Shown: positions 1 through 11,337, counted from the stretch's first letter. The stretch: 64,000 nucleotides of DNA from Eonycteris spelaea (GCA_003508835.1 PUFA01000003.1:13679501-13743500); one strand, 5' to 3'. Program-made: numbers and translations. The notes: generated by a model not told the origin, from the sequence alone.

Positions 1-87
1 TAGTGACTCTTAGGGGAGCATGTTTCTCAACCAGATCTAGTCAAAACCTAGAGCAAAGGGAAAAACAAGAAAAGGAAGGTGTGTTTT
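1..87 (+). pseudogene. KRAB box relic (B-box end), plus-strand copy, cut by window edge
   Basis: KRAB boxes are the repressor domains of KRAB zinc-finger proteins, which recruit TRIM28. Here the stretch from about position 29 reads like a KRAB B-box: TCTCAACCAGATCTAGTC corresponds to the S-(K/Q)-P-D-L-V core, and AGAGCAAAGGGAAA to the E-Q-G-K part. A frameshift puts a TAG inside this part. Positions 2-13 match the end of the A-box seen in the inverted copy at 484-633. No zinc-finger (C2H2) coding follows. This is a short dead relic, not a gene. The two copies pair over about 86 bases at roughly 85% identity by eye. The KRAB assignment rests on recalled KRAB cDNA, so a shared unnamed repeat family is the main alternative. 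Confidence 0.55.
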
Positions 88-424
88 CTCATTACTGTAG
101 TCATAAAATGCAATGGCTGTGCCCTCTATGGAGTGAAGTGGAGAATATTGATAAATATATTAAAAATGTTCATTCTCTCAACCATCAAAGGAAGGGAAAT
201 TAAAACACCAATAATATAATACTCATACTTTTTAAACTGATGTCCTTCATATATATCCTTTATAATAAAGGACTATGTTCATTATCCCTCGCCTCAGGCT
301 GTGAAGAAAATTTACACTACTAAGGAATCACATTGTTATTGATATAGATGAAATTTCTGGTAAGAAAAAAAGTTATACCTAGTAATTTCATATAGTAGAT
401 TTTTAATAAAGACTCAATAAATAT

Positions 425-475
425 GATGATGTAAATCAGGACTTTGAATATTTTATTTTATTTTTAGTCATTGAA
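425..475. repeat. 50-bp direct repeat, copy 1
   Basis: Begins GATGATGTAAATCAGGA and ends TTTTTAGTCATTGAA. The same start and end recur in the same orientation at 1104-1168, where about 14 extra bases lie in the middle. It sits only 8 bases left of the minus-strand KRAB relic. Origin unknown: it could be a diverged local duplication or two copies of an unnamed interspersed repeat. Confidence 0.7.
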
Positions 476-483
476 CCTTCAAT

Positions 484-633
484 AAAACACACCCTCTTCT
501 TTTTCTTGTTTTTCCCTATACTCCAGGTTTTCACGAGATCTGGTTGAAAAAAACATGCTCTCCTAAGATTCACAACTCCTGTGGCTGCAAGTTTTCCACA
601 TATCTCTAGTGTCTTTCTATTCACACTAGCCAT
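484..633 (-). pseudogene. KRAB A/B-box relic, processed-type, minus strand
   Basis: Read on the minus strand from 633 down to 484, this resembles the second half of a KRAB A-box followed directly by a B-box. TGGAAAACTTGCAGCCAC (598-581) matches the M-L-E-N-(Y/F)-S-H region, ATCTTAGG the L-G end of the A-box, and CAACCAGATCTCGTG the Q-P-D-L-(V/I) start of the B-box. In KRAB genes the A and B boxes usually lie on separate exons. Their direct fusion here suggests a copy made from spliced mRNA. The open 65-codon frame across it (633-436) is not the KRAB frame throughout and has small indels, so it is not taken as coding. Zinc fingers are absent. It forms the right arm of an inverted repeat with 1-87. 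Confidence 0.6.
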
Positions 634-639
634 TTAGTC

Positions 640-2369
640 ATCCCAGAACTATTTGTGGCTTCTATGTATCTGGGAAGATGGACGCTTACTCATAAATATC
701 AAATAAATACACAATAAATAATAATGATACATGAATAATATGGAGATAGTATTTGTTTTAGGTTTTTAGAAGAGAAAAGGAACTCCATAGATAAGTGGCC
801 AGACAGGCCTCTCAGAGTCTGAGTGACACTCTCTGTGTCTGTATAGGGGCAAAACTTATGGATATAGAGAGCAATGATGAGGAACTCCTGTAGTAACACA
901 GCTACTAAGGAAGGAATGTGGAAATACGTGAGATACAGTGCAGTCAATTTGAGTGAATAGAACATATAAGCATGACATGAACAAGAAATACAGAACTCTT
1001 CTCATTTACTCAAGCACCATCACTATTCTACTACTAATGTGCTTTTGATGAGATTTTTTTTAAAATTCATAAAAAACATGAGCATCTAGAATTTTCTAGT
1101 TTAGATGATGTAAATCAGGACCATGAGTGTTTTCTTAAGTAGAAACTATTTTATTTTTAGTCATTGAATCTCTTGTTTTAAATTAACTGGTGCCTTTTCA
1201 TTTCATCTATTCTTAAACTAAAAACATGCATGACAGGGGTTGTGCTCAGATGTTTCAATGGCCTGTTGCTCCTAAAAGAGCTCAATGAGTTCAAAGTAAC
1301 TACTGCCACAGTGTATCATCTGTGTTTAACTTTGCTTTCCACATTGCATTTGTTGTCTTTAAGAACTTTCTTATTTAAAGTACGTTCCTCAATATTCCCT
1401 TCAAATATACTTTAGGTTATTAATAAAATAAAATCCAGCTGCCCAAGAAAATGAACCATAGATATGAACTAGAGAGAGTACAGGACATTTCTGCCCCCTA
1501 GACAACTGTGATATCAAGAGCCATGCATTCTTCCCTAAAATTCTACTGTTATAATTATTAATGAGAAGCTTTTTTCCCCCTCAAAGATTTATCTTCTTTA
1601 AATGAACATATTTAAATTTATAATTTTTTTGTTTTATTATATCTTCTGAATCCTCAAATAATATATTCAAAAAAATAATGTCAGAAGCTATAGTGTATAT
1701 AAAATAAGTGTATTTTTTAAACTCCTAGGCATAATTTTAAATTATCCTGGGGTACAGACTCAATCCACTGTCATTTTTCATGAATTTCAAAAGCCTCCCA
1801 CTTGTTTACTAGCAGCTTTTATATAATCTCTAGTCCTAGATCATTTCTTCTCATCTGTCCAAGAAAAGGGTATTTTTCAAGACAAGAGCGATCTCTTTCA
1901 CCTGCAACCAAAGGCTTTTTGACACCAGAATTGCGTGTAATATCTTTTCTTCTTGGAAATTCATTTTTCTCCTTCATTTTGGTAAGGAGTATATATTCTC
2001 AATTTAGAGGTTTCTCTATTCTGGTGTATCCAATACTATTAGATAGAATCTATTGTTTATAGGTAATCAGATCTTCAGGGATATAGGAGAACAAGTTAAT
2101 GTAGTAGTTTCAACTTTGCCATAGTAATGGCTTTTATATACAATTAACATTGAAAAATTCTTAATCATCGTATATATATTCATGGGTAACTATCATGTAA
2201 TCTGCATTAATATCAATGCCTATGTGTTTCTCATACTCCCTGAATTGCAATTTTGTGTTGTCTATAAAAAAGATCTGTCTATTTTTATGACCTTCTTTAT
2301 TGCTCTGTCTGCTTATAATCCTGGAGATAGTAGATTCATTCTGTCCTCAACCTCATAAAACTGTACAGG
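640..2369. other. AT-rich sequence without recognised genes
   Basis: Apart from the direct repeat at 1104-1168, I recognise nothing here. Short open frames (for example 1230-1415 and 1802-2062) have no recognisable domain, no conserved-looking codon pattern and no splice or polyadenylation context, and are expected by chance. Confidence 0.5.
1104..1168. repeat. 50-bp direct repeat, copy 2 (with internal insertion)
   Basis: Shares GATGATGTAAATCAGGA at the left and TATTTTTAGTCATTGAA at the right with 425-475. The two copies are about 680 bases apart and bracket the KRAB relic at 484-633. The middle differs by an insertion of about 14 bases and several substitutions. Confidence 0.65.
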
Positions 2370-2810
2370 TTACTTACTACTATATAACAAACTCAACGGC
2401 TTAATATGATGCCCATACTTTGTTTTGTTTATGAATCTGCAACTTGAGCAGGGTTCAGTAGGGTGGACCATATCTGCTTCATATGGCATCAGTTAGGCAG
2501 CTCCAGGCTGAAGTATCTATTTGCAAATGGTTCACGTACATGCCTGGAAATTTGGTGCTGGATGTCAGCTGAGAGTTAGACTTGAGGTCTTGGTTCTTTT
2601 AAAAGTGAGTTTCTCCATGAGGTTGCTGGAGCATTCTAGCAATGCTGCAGCATTATTATAAGTCTTATGAGTTGAAAGAAAAAGTTATCTGACCCTTTAT
2701 ACATAATATATAATAAGAGACAGAATAGCTACAGTAGACCCTATTATTGAGAAAGGGGAGAATTAAGTCATACATAAAAGTCATTGGTTTGTAGAATTTT
2801 TGAAATCTAG
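2370..2810 (+). repeat. Ancient LTR-like interspersed repeat, copy A
   Basis: The start (TACTACTATATAACAAACT followed by CGGCTTAA) matches the 5' motif of a common old mammalian repeat whose consensus reads roughly 'ctgctgtaacaaa...agtggcttaaaacaac'. Similar internal phrases (AGCTGAGAGTTAGACTTGAG) follow. It is more diverged than the second copy at 3510-4013. The family ends like an LTR (..TCTACC(A)C(A)), but I cannot assign its name. Boundaries are approximate. Confidence 0.5.
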
Positions 2811-3509
2811 CTAGGTGCTAGATTGTCAGTTCATTGATTAGTGTTCAGTCTAGTTGCCTGGGAATGATTTTCCAGGGCCCTTGACTCTTCACTCTGAATT
2901 ATCCTTTGCTTTCCATTAGAAATTCACTGTGTTTATACCTGATTAATTTTCTTAAACTTCTTTTGGTATAGTAAATAGAAGCTAAAATGCCTCTTTTTAT
3001 TCTTATTATCTTTATACCTTTAAGTCCATTCTAGCTAATTAATTTTAAAAAGCTGGCAGAGTTTCTATGGACCAAATTATAATTTACTTCATTAGATAAA
3101 ATCTATTCACTGCTAATCTCTTCAAGATGTGGTCTTCATTACTTTGGGTTCCAAAGAAGCTACTGTGGGACGGCAGCACCTTTAATATTCTTAGAAACTC
3201 TACTGCTTAACTACAAGTCAAACTCTTAAGACTGGTTTAAGAGCTTCTGCTTAACAGCTTCTTTTAGTCTCTCCTCATATTTTATCATAGAAAGCTAGAA
3301 AAAGTCACTTGGCAATTCCTACATTCGTCCTGAAACTCTACCACTGAGTTTATCAGGTCTCTTCTCTATGTCTCATATTAGCACAGGCAGTGTGACAAAT
3401 GTTTGATCACTTCACAAAGGCCTCTTTTGTCTCCCCTTTAGTCCACATGTTTTAGATTGTTGTTATATTGGCACTCCATTCCCAGGAACCAATTCTGTTC
3501 CTGTTGTGT
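2811..3509. other. Unrecognised sequence between two same-orientation LTR-like repeats
   Basis: About 700 bases with no recognisable coding. It could be unique sequence, or the remnant of an internal region if the flanking repeats were once a pair of LTRs. I see no gag, pol or env motif and no primer-binding site, so the proviral reading is not supported. Confidence 0.35.
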
Positions 3510-4013
3510 TGTCTACTGCTGAGGAAGAAATAATTCCAAAATTTAATTACTTCAAACAACAGTGATTTTATTTTATTTTGTCAATCTATGGCTTAGGAGT
3601 TAGCACAGGACTCTGCTGACATTTAGCTGATAGACAGGCTGAACTGATTGGCACCTAATGGCTTCACTCACAGGATTAGCACATGAGTGGGGATGGCTGG
3701 GAGAATGAGTTGATCTAAACCTCTCACCCTCTCCAGGTAGTCTCAGGGCATCTCTAAGTATTCTTTTCAGCAAGGTAGTTGGAATTCTCATTTGGTGGCT
3801 CAGGACTCTAAGATAGAGTGTTCTGAGAAACAGGAAGTAGAAGCTACCTGTTATTTAAGGACTGGACCCAGAAACTGGCACAACATCACTTCTGTTTCTT
3901 GGTGAAACAGTCATAGAGATAGCCCAGATTCAAATGCAAGAGACATAGACTTTCCCCACTTCTCAATGGAAGCAGTATCAAAAAAATCCATGGCTATCTT
4001 TGGTCTACCCCAG
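3510..4013 (+). repeat. Ancient LTR-like interspersed repeat, copy B (well preserved)
   Basis: Starts near TGTTGTCTACTGCTGAGG and runs through phrases recalled from the consensus: GTGGCTCAGGACTCTAAG, AACAGGAAGTAGAAGCT, ACTGGCACAACATCACTTCT, AGCCCAGATTCAA, and a terminal CATGGCTATCTTTGGTCTAC. The 63-codon minus-strand frame at 3600-3791 lies wholly inside it and is not a gene. The same family occurs at 2370-2810 and 55270-55640. It is LTR-like by its TG start and ..TCTACC end, but I did not assign a family. Confidence 0.7.
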
Positions 4014-6177
4014 GGAATGTGCAAATACCGACATAATTTCTAGCACAGGTTTTTCAAACTGGATTGATTTAGTTTGTACAATCAGCCACAAGCCTATAAA
4101 TAAAAGTGGTGGTTCAGGTTTCACATCTGCATATCTTTTTATTGGAAAATATTTAGAATATATTTAATTCCCTTTTTTATTTTTCTCTTTTTGTTTTCTT
4201 TTATGAGGGGGGAAAAACATAAGTCTTAGGTAGTAACACTTAGAAATTTCTATTTTATTCAATTTTTGGACATTTGCCAAAAATTATCCTTAATACATTT
4301 TTTGTTCTTTATCTTTCTCTTTGTGCCTCTCTATTAACTATAGAAAAACTTTTTAATATTTTTACTCTGAAGGTCCATATTCACTTGCTCTGATCATTTC
4401 ATTTTTTATGCTTTTACCTCCTATTAGTTTCTGTTAAGGCTGACAAACTTTGCTGAAAGCTAAGAGAGCTTTCTGTTTCTTCCTGACTTTTGATCTGCTA
4501 TCTCTTGCCTTGAAACCATTAATCCTGCTGTTTTTATATCTTAATTGTTTTCTTAATTTACCCATATTTATTCCCTGAAAGATGCAAGGATAAATTTTTC
4601 AATTTTCTCCAACTCTTTTAGATTTCATAACATTTGCATTTATAGTATACTAAAAAAGGACATTTTTTTTATTTCTAATATCTTGTAATAAGGCTCCATT
4701 AACTTTTACTTTCAATTTCTCTCAATACTTGAGCATGATAACTATATAGCCAAGAAAAAATTACAGTGTAAAGAATCAGATTTTTTCTTACTAAAAAGTT
4801 TGCTTGACCAAAGCTTTATTTTCATATTTTATTGGTTTCTTTTCTGTCTTGAAACTTAGTTTATCAAATCCAGAAATTGTATGGGATTCTTGGCCCAGTA
4901 TAATCCAGAAATATATTTAGACTGGGAAAAATGCTTCAGAAGAAAATAAGACTATGACCTCTTTTGAACTTGGTTCTATTTTTAGAATGAAAACAAAAGA
5001 GCAGATACAGAATACTGACAGAAACCCTCTGCAGTCAACCTCAACTCAAAAACCTTCTCTACAGATATGGAAAGTCCATTTTTTGTTACATTTTTTTCAA
5101 GTCATCTATGGTTACTCCTTATAACCCAGTATAACATTGTCAAAGACAAGAATCAACTGTTTATGATTATTTTATCCAGTCTGTGAGATTGGGACAAGAA
5201 AAAGAAACAAATAAAAGAAAGGCTAAGCTGTCCTTCAAAAAAAATCAATGTCAAATTTTGTTTTAAGGGTTGTTCTCATTGGGAAAAATGGGAATGAAAA
5301 GGAAAGGTTGACTCTATCACCAGACTTGTTCATGTTATCTCTTTCCTCTGGTAACACACACACACACTTGAAATGGTTAAGTTAAAAAATAAAAAATTGG
5401 AATGCTTTCATTATAGTCATCATCATTAGAAATTCATTAAGTCATGCAAAGTCATTGTTGAATACTTAGGATAGGCCATTGTCAGGATAGAAATTAAGAG
5501 ACTTTTTTTTGAGGATTTGCTAAGTCCTCAACCTTGTATTAAACATGTTTATTTGTATTATACCCATTATTATATGGCACTATCTGGCAGAGTTAGCCCA
5601 ATAAATAGTACATATTGTAAATGACAAATCCTATAGGAATTCAATAAATGGTCACCTTGATGAGTACCTACTCATAAAACATAGATTTTATGAGAAGGAA
5701 ACTAAGCAATGTATTCATTTTACAACATACCTAAATGAAAGAAATGCTACTTGCTTTAGACCCCAAACAAGAACTCTGTTGGAAATCAAAGAATGTATTT
5801 TATTTTTTAAAGTAAGACCAAGGCCAACAGACATGCTCTTTACATTATGCCACAAAGCGTTTCCTTCTTCTGGAATTTAGGAATTACTTTCTTCTCTCCC
5901 AGATGAGCTACTAAGACAATGAGTGGTCTTTGGAGAAGTCTATGTAATCTCTGGATAACTGTGCTTGTCTGGAGATGAGAGACTGGTTGAGGTAGCTACT
6001 TCAGGCCCTTGCTAGTTTCAGGTTTCCGAACCTTAGATTCACCACTTCTTACAAAAGTTACTCTTGTGCATAGGCTTAGTTCTTCTCTTTTATTATATAA
6101 TGTAACCAAATTGGCTCTTGTTTTTATAGCTGTCATAGAGGCTACAGCAAGAACATTTTAATATACTGCATTAGAGT
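4014..6177. other. AT-rich sequence without recognised genes
   Basis: Nothing recognised apart from a short CA run near 5354-5367. No open frame of note is present on either strand. Confidence 0.5.
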
Positions 6178-6517
6178 GAAGTGTTGGCAAACTATGGCCC
6201 ACCAAGCGAACCTGCTGACTATTTTCATACAGCCTGCAAGCTAAGAATGTTTTTTAAATATTTTTAGATGGTTGGAAAAAATCAAGAGAATAATATTTCA
6301 CAAACACTTGGGATTTATATGAAATTCAAATTTCAGTGCTGCCCATAAATAAACATTTCTTTGGAACAGGTCCATGTTCATTTATTTACCTGTGGTCTAT
6401 GGCTGCCTTTGTGTTCATACAGCAGAATTGAGTAGCTAGGATTGAGCCTTATTGTCCAAAAAGCTGTATTTGCATATTTACTATATGGCCCTTTACAGAA
6501 AAGTTTGCTGACCCTTG
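6178..6517. mobile_element. Nonautonomous hAT-Charlie-type DNA transposon
   Basis: The left end carries TTGGCAAACTATGGCCCACC, and the right end carries the near reverse complement, GGCCCTTTACAGAAAAGTTTGCTGACCCTTG. These are imperfect terminal inverted repeats of the CAGGGGTTGGCAAAC type. The interior has the familiar GGTCTATGGCTGCCTTTG and AGAATTGAGTAGCTA phrases of this family. There is no transposase. No clean 8-bp target duplication remains (ATTAGAGT against TAATACAT), as expected for an old copy. I am confident of the class, but I do not give the exact MER number. Confidence 0.8.
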
Positions 6518-8034
6518 TAATACATGTTCAAGTGATTTTTTTTTTTTAGAATTTAAAATTCTCAAACTAATTTGCGTTGTCAGCTTGGACAATGGAAGGC
6601 CTTTATTGAACTTGGAGTGAGGGTATCCTCAGACACAGAACTAATCCTTACACTATATGGACAGACTTTGCTGACAGTGACTTTGGAATTGATATATTTG
6701 TCAATCGAATGAAAAAAGTGGGAAAAATAGTTTAGAATATAGAGCAGACTGTTGTAAAGTTTCCATTTGAGTCTGTATACACTGACCAAAAGGAAGAGAT
6801 CAATGAGGCTTGTAAATTCAGAGACAGAAGACATTGTCAATACTTTTGCAATAAATTACCCAGAAGCATTGATGTTGGTGAAAAACAGTAATATTTTCTT
6901 TTTTTTAAAGCCTTTTATCTGCTGATTTCAACTCATTGCTTCAGGAAGCTTTAAAATTCCCCTGTTTGAGTAGCACATTTTATCCAGTGGCATAAACAGG
7001 ATGCTTTCTCTTTGTTCAAAAGTAACTATTTATATTTCCATGGTCAGGTTGCCTCTTCAAATTGTTCCTGATTCATCAATCCTTGATTTTTAGAATTATC
7101 TTATTTTTAAGACTAAAGTACTAACTCTAGCTTCCAGAGAAAATTTTCCTATTGTCATAGATGTCCATGGGATACCTAGAGAGCAAATAACCACCAAACA
7201 CTTTGGACTTTTCAACTGACATCATATCAAACAATTTTGAAGAAGGTTGCCAAGATGTCTTGGAAAGTAGCACTACCAGTGATAAAGATAAAATAGAGAT
7301 AATATTTGTAAGTACAGGAAAAGTAGTATAATAAGTTGGTATATTAACCATTTATGAAAAGAATGTTCTGATGTTATAATTCAAGCCTCTGAACAAATTC
7401 AGGAATAGTAGGTCAGCTCTACTATTCTAAGATAAATAATTACCATATATATATAATATGTAGATAAGGCACTGCACACAATTTCACCCTGGCTGCTTCT
7501 GCTTACATCTCATATTCCATCTAGATATACTCTATCCTCTTCTTGTTTCAAAATATTACGCAATCTTGGTGATCTAGTTGTATAATCCTCCCCCTTCCAA
7601 AGAGTTTTGTAAACTATTCCACTCCTGAAATCACAGCATTTAATATCAATGTTGCTTTTCTGTTCAAATTACCTTGTAGAGTCTTAGGATTTGTAAATAT
7701 TTTGATATTATTTAACTTTAAAAAATATAAAAAATTCAATTCCCTTCTGAATTATAACTTGGTGGAGAAGGGGTTCACTGCATTATGTATCTAACCTTCC
7801 CTACAGCATCTAGGACTGTGGTTTTTTTCCCAGTGAATACATTACAATAATTTACTGATTTAATTTAATGTATGGAATACATGAGTTGAACATAGGGGGA
7901 AAAATCTATAGTTCAAATTTACATTTGTTAGAAAGTAAATACAGCATTGCATTTGTTTAATTTTAACAGCAAATACATTTCAAAAGGAAAAATATAGTAT
8001 TAGGATGTGATTATATCTTTACAAAATTTGTTGC
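6518..8034. other. Unrecognised AT-rich sequence
   Basis: Minus-strand open frames at 6580-6840 and 7127-7351 show no recognisable family. Around 7450-7690 the sequence has the pyrimidine-rich texture of a decayed L2, but matching phrases are too few to call it. Confidence 0.4.
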
Positions 8035-8545
8035 AGGCAGCTTCTGACATGGTGTCAAATGATCCCTGCCTCTAGGTTTTCCTGTCCTGTGCAATTCTTG
8101 AGTGTGGGCTAGACATAGTCACTTGCTTCTAAGGAGTAGAATATGGTAAAAGTGATGTGATGACTCTTTTGTGATTCTGTTATGTAAGACTGTGACTTCC
8201 ATTTTACTGGTAGTACTGCTCTTTTGCTGGCTTTTAAAAATAAACTGTCATATTGTAGAAGCCCACATGGCAAGGAACTGAGGGAAGCCCCTAGCCAATA
8301 GCCAACATGAAGTGAGGATCTCAGTTTAACAGTGTGCAAAGAATTAAACCTTCCCAATAACCAGGCCAGTGAGCTTTGAAGTAGATTATTCTGTAGATCC
8401 TCTGCAGGTGGGACTCACCCTTGACTGCAGTCTGGTGAGAGACCCACAGCAGAGGACTCAGCTCATCTCTTCTGGTCTCCTGACCCACAGCAACAGAAAT
8501 GATATATGTATACTCTTAAAGTCATTAAGTTTTGAGATAATTTAG
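8035..8545 (+). repeat. MLT1-type LTR (mammalian MaLR/ERVL), old solo copy
   Basis: Successive phrases match the MLT1 LTR layout: a TGTGACTTCCATTTTACT region, AAGCCCACATGGCAAGGAACTGAGG, CTAGCCAATAGCCAACATGAAGT, GAGAGACCCACAGCAGAGGA, TCCTGACCCACAG, and a 3' part with TAAAGTCATTAAGTTTTGAGATAATTT. It is a solo, heavily mutated LTR, with no internal retroviral coding next to it. The minus-strand frame at 8109-8357 lies inside the LTR and is spurious. Confidence 0.8.
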
Positions 8546-9428
8546 TCATTAAATAATTTTATTTCTTTCATATACATTTATGTGATTTCAAATCTATAAA
8601 ATCAGTAACTGAGACTTTAAGATCTTGATTTGCTACAGTCTATATTCTCTTCCTGGACAAGAGTAATGAATCATATATCCTGACTTAAAGAGTAAAATTT
8701 GAGGAGGATTTATACCAGTTATATTCCATTTCAAAGTTACAACAATGCTGTAAGATAGATTGATAAGGGGGAGCAAATGTCTACATTATTGCCATATTAG
8801 ATGATACCGACCATAATAAAGCGTTAAGTTGTGTAGAAAAGAATGAAACATGTGTCTATTACATTAAAGATGTAGGTGAAATTATATTTTAATAGCCTCA
8901 TATCATATGAGCAGTTGTCTCCTTAGCAATGTTCATGGTTCCTCTTGATCTTTAGTGAGAAAATATACTAAAAAATGACTATAATTTGTGTGTGTGTCCG
9001 CGTGTATGTGTAGCTGAAAGAGTGTCACCACATCACTGTCATTTTCTTTGAGAATACTACATTCTCCATAGGTTAAAGTATCCAGCCTTCCACTTTCAGG
9101 AAACTGAAAGAATCAAACCATTTGTAGCAGGCCAAGCCAGGTGAATTTGAGACATCTACCAATGATTTGTTCTGAGTCTGACCCAGCATTGTGGCAGATA
9201 AGGCTGAAATATCTGTTCCCTACTTGAGCGACTGTATAAAATCACAGAGGACTGCCAGAAAAGTCTTTGTCATTTTCCCAGAATTTGTTTTCACACATTT
9301 TTGTTCCACAGAGCAAATACTTACCATAGAGGGGGGAAAAACTAGCAATTTGTTTCAACGATAAGAGACTCAACATGTGATGCCAAATTATAGTGGCTTT
9401 CTGGAGACTAAATATGTTCAGTTAATAA
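8546..9428. other. Unrecognised sequence
   Basis: No coding or repeat family is recognised. A short imperfect GT run lies at about 8987-9012. The stretch 9040-9290 has more balanced composition and no repeat signature, so it may be unique sequence. Confidence 0.4.
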
Positions 9429-9454
9429 TGTGTGTGTGTGTGTGAGTGTGTGTA
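9429..9454 (+). repeat. (TG)n microsatellite
   Basis: Alternating TG with one interruption (GAG), about 26 bases. Confidence 0.9.
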
Positions 9455-9568
9455 TCTATGTTCTCAAACATGTCATCAACAAAAGTGCATCTTAATTTAG
9501 GTATTCACAAAAAATGCTAAGAACATTTTTAAAACTGAAAGAAATATTGTATGTAGCATATATGTTTA

Positions 9569-9572
9569 TGTA

Positions 9573-9613
<41 letters not shown>
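9569..9613 (+). repeat. Compound (TG)n(TA)n microsatellite
   Basis: A run of TATG/TG units passes into at least 15 perfect TA dinucleotides. It is likely length-polymorphic and able to extrude cruciforms. Confidence 0.95.
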
Positions 9614-9616
<3 letters not shown>

Positions 9617-10489
9617 TTGTTTTTTAATATCTTGTTAGTCTGGACATTATTCCTGGGGGTAAGCAATGAGAGAGCTCTCTGGAACTATCAAGGGCTCCTT
9701 AAGTGCTAAATAATAAAATAATAAGGGGTCAGTATTAGCATGGAACTGGCTGTATGGGACATGGTCAGAAACGAAGTACTTTTTCTTGAGTCCTACACAA
9801 AAAGGGCTCAAACTCACCATTATTATTCCCTCTCTGCATTATTCCTTGGGGAATGGGCAAGCAGTACTCTTTGGCTTAGGAAAACGGTTTCTAAAACAAA
9901 AATTAATCCCCTTCTCACCCCCAAAATTGTATAATATTTCATTCAGATTTTGTGCTTTATTTTTTTGTCTTTTTTACATTCCTCAAGGGCAGGGCTTATA
10001 TCACGTGTGTTTTCTACATGGGATCATGCTCTAGAACTATTCATTCAGTAACGATCTTACACCTCTCTCCATGACTCAACTTTTCAGAGGGCACAAGAGT
10101 CAATTTGGGAGAGCGGTTTTGCCAGTATTTAGAACAGGTGCCATTCTGCTGAGTATTTCCTACTTTGCACCCTACTCAGAAGGCTGTTAAAATAACTCAG
10201 TTCTGGATTGGACCTCAGTTTCTTACTGTCTGAACCATGATCATCCCTGCAGCTATACCTTCATTTTATGTAAGAAATATTTTCCTCGTATCATCAATTT
10301 CTGTCAATTGGCTCACATTTTGTCACTCTGTGAAAACTGTCTTTGAAATGATTTCTTTTGGGAATTCTATCTAGTGAACAATTATTTCCAATTTATTTCA
10401 TATTTAACTACCAAAGCATTCGTTAGAGGAACCTAACTACTATACAAACGACCCCTCGGATATGCTAGTTTAACACAATAACAGATTAT
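9614..10489. other. Unrecognised sequence with spurious overlapping frames
   Basis: Two overlapping plus-strand frames (9740-9934 and 9786-10034) have no recognisable product. No repeat family is assigned. Confidence 0.4.
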
Positions 10490-10790
10490 CTCTTATTTAT
10501 GTCAAAGACTGGTGCAGGTGTTTCTTGTTTGCAGGTGGCTTTTCTCTGGGCTGTAATCCAGAGGCCCAGGGTTCTTGTACCTCTCGGTTGCGCATTACCT
10601 TATTGAATTGTGAGTCCCGTGCTGAATGTCTGTCAGTGGCTGGTATGAGAGATTGAAAAGAAGGCAGGCTTCCATGCCACTCCTAGTCACATGGTCAGCC
10701 CTGGATACAAGGGCTCTGAAAAATATCCCAAGTTGAATGTCTGCTTCCTGCCACAATTTACTATATAAGGGAAAACAAGAAGTAGGGAAA
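10490..10790 (+). repeat. Ancient LTR-like interspersed repeat, diverged
   Basis: Phrases such as GTCAAAGACTGGTGCAGGTG, GCAGGTGGCTTTTCTCTGG, GGCCCAGGGTTCTTGTACCTC and CCTAGTCACATGGTCAGCCC fit an old mammalian repeat with the order 'tggcaggcggctctcct ... gacccaggctccttccatctt ... cagtcacatggcca'. Family name and ends are not determined. Confidence 0.45.
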
Positions 10791-10971
10791 TGGAAGTATT
10801 TGGAAGTCAGCTAGCTCTCTGCCACTCTCTATCACAATGATTAAAGCTCACGATTTTTCTTTAATCGCTTAAAATTTATCTTACAGAAAGTAATACTCAA
10901 TTGCACACTTTTGTATATGGAATACTAAGCATTTTTTGCAGTTGGTTATTTATATAGAAAATTAAAAACAG

Positions 10972-11337
10972 CTATAGGCCAGGGACCATGATTGCCATTA
11001 CACAATCACACAAGGTATCCAACGCAGTCAGGGGCTTGGTGAAGACGCACTTTCCATTCCTGATGGAGGAGTCCCATCCTGTCAAATCCCTAGGATTGAC
11101 ATCATGTACCAGGGCTTCAGTGGCAAAAATGGTAGCTCTAAATATATTATGGCTGACAAGTTGTTCTATTCCATCTAATAAGTTACTCATATTGTCCTCA
11201 TAAACCTTGGGTTTACCCATGGTAGATTTTAGGTATTCTGGCCGACGACATTCCATGGTTACTAGAATTTCATGACCAAATTTACCATAAGCAACTGCTC
11301 AAGTTGTCAAAAGTACAGAAATGGCAGAAAAAGTCAT
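10972..11337 (-). pseudogene. Unidentified decayed reading frame, possible pseudogene fragment
   Basis: On the minus strand an ATG at 11337-11335 opens a frame of 122 codons including the terminal TAG at 10972. It is broken only once, by a TGA at codon 13. After that it is open for 94 codons from the next ATG at 11256. The translation is not low-complexity. It has a hydrophobic start (MTFSAISVLL), three cysteines in the C-terminal third and a mixed, globular-looking composition, unlike the surrounding AT-rich noise. I do not recognise the family. There are no clear A-tail or target-duplication signs of retroposition. It may be a decayed gene piece or chance. An overlapping plus-strand frame (10988-11203) is treated as its shadow. 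Confidence 0.35.

Noticed and set aside
3600..3791. 63-codon minus-strand frame
   Set aside because: Wholly inside the LTR-like repeat copy B.
2370..4013. A provirus with two LTRs
   Set aside because: No gag/pol/env remnants or primer-binding site between the copies, and unequal divergence.
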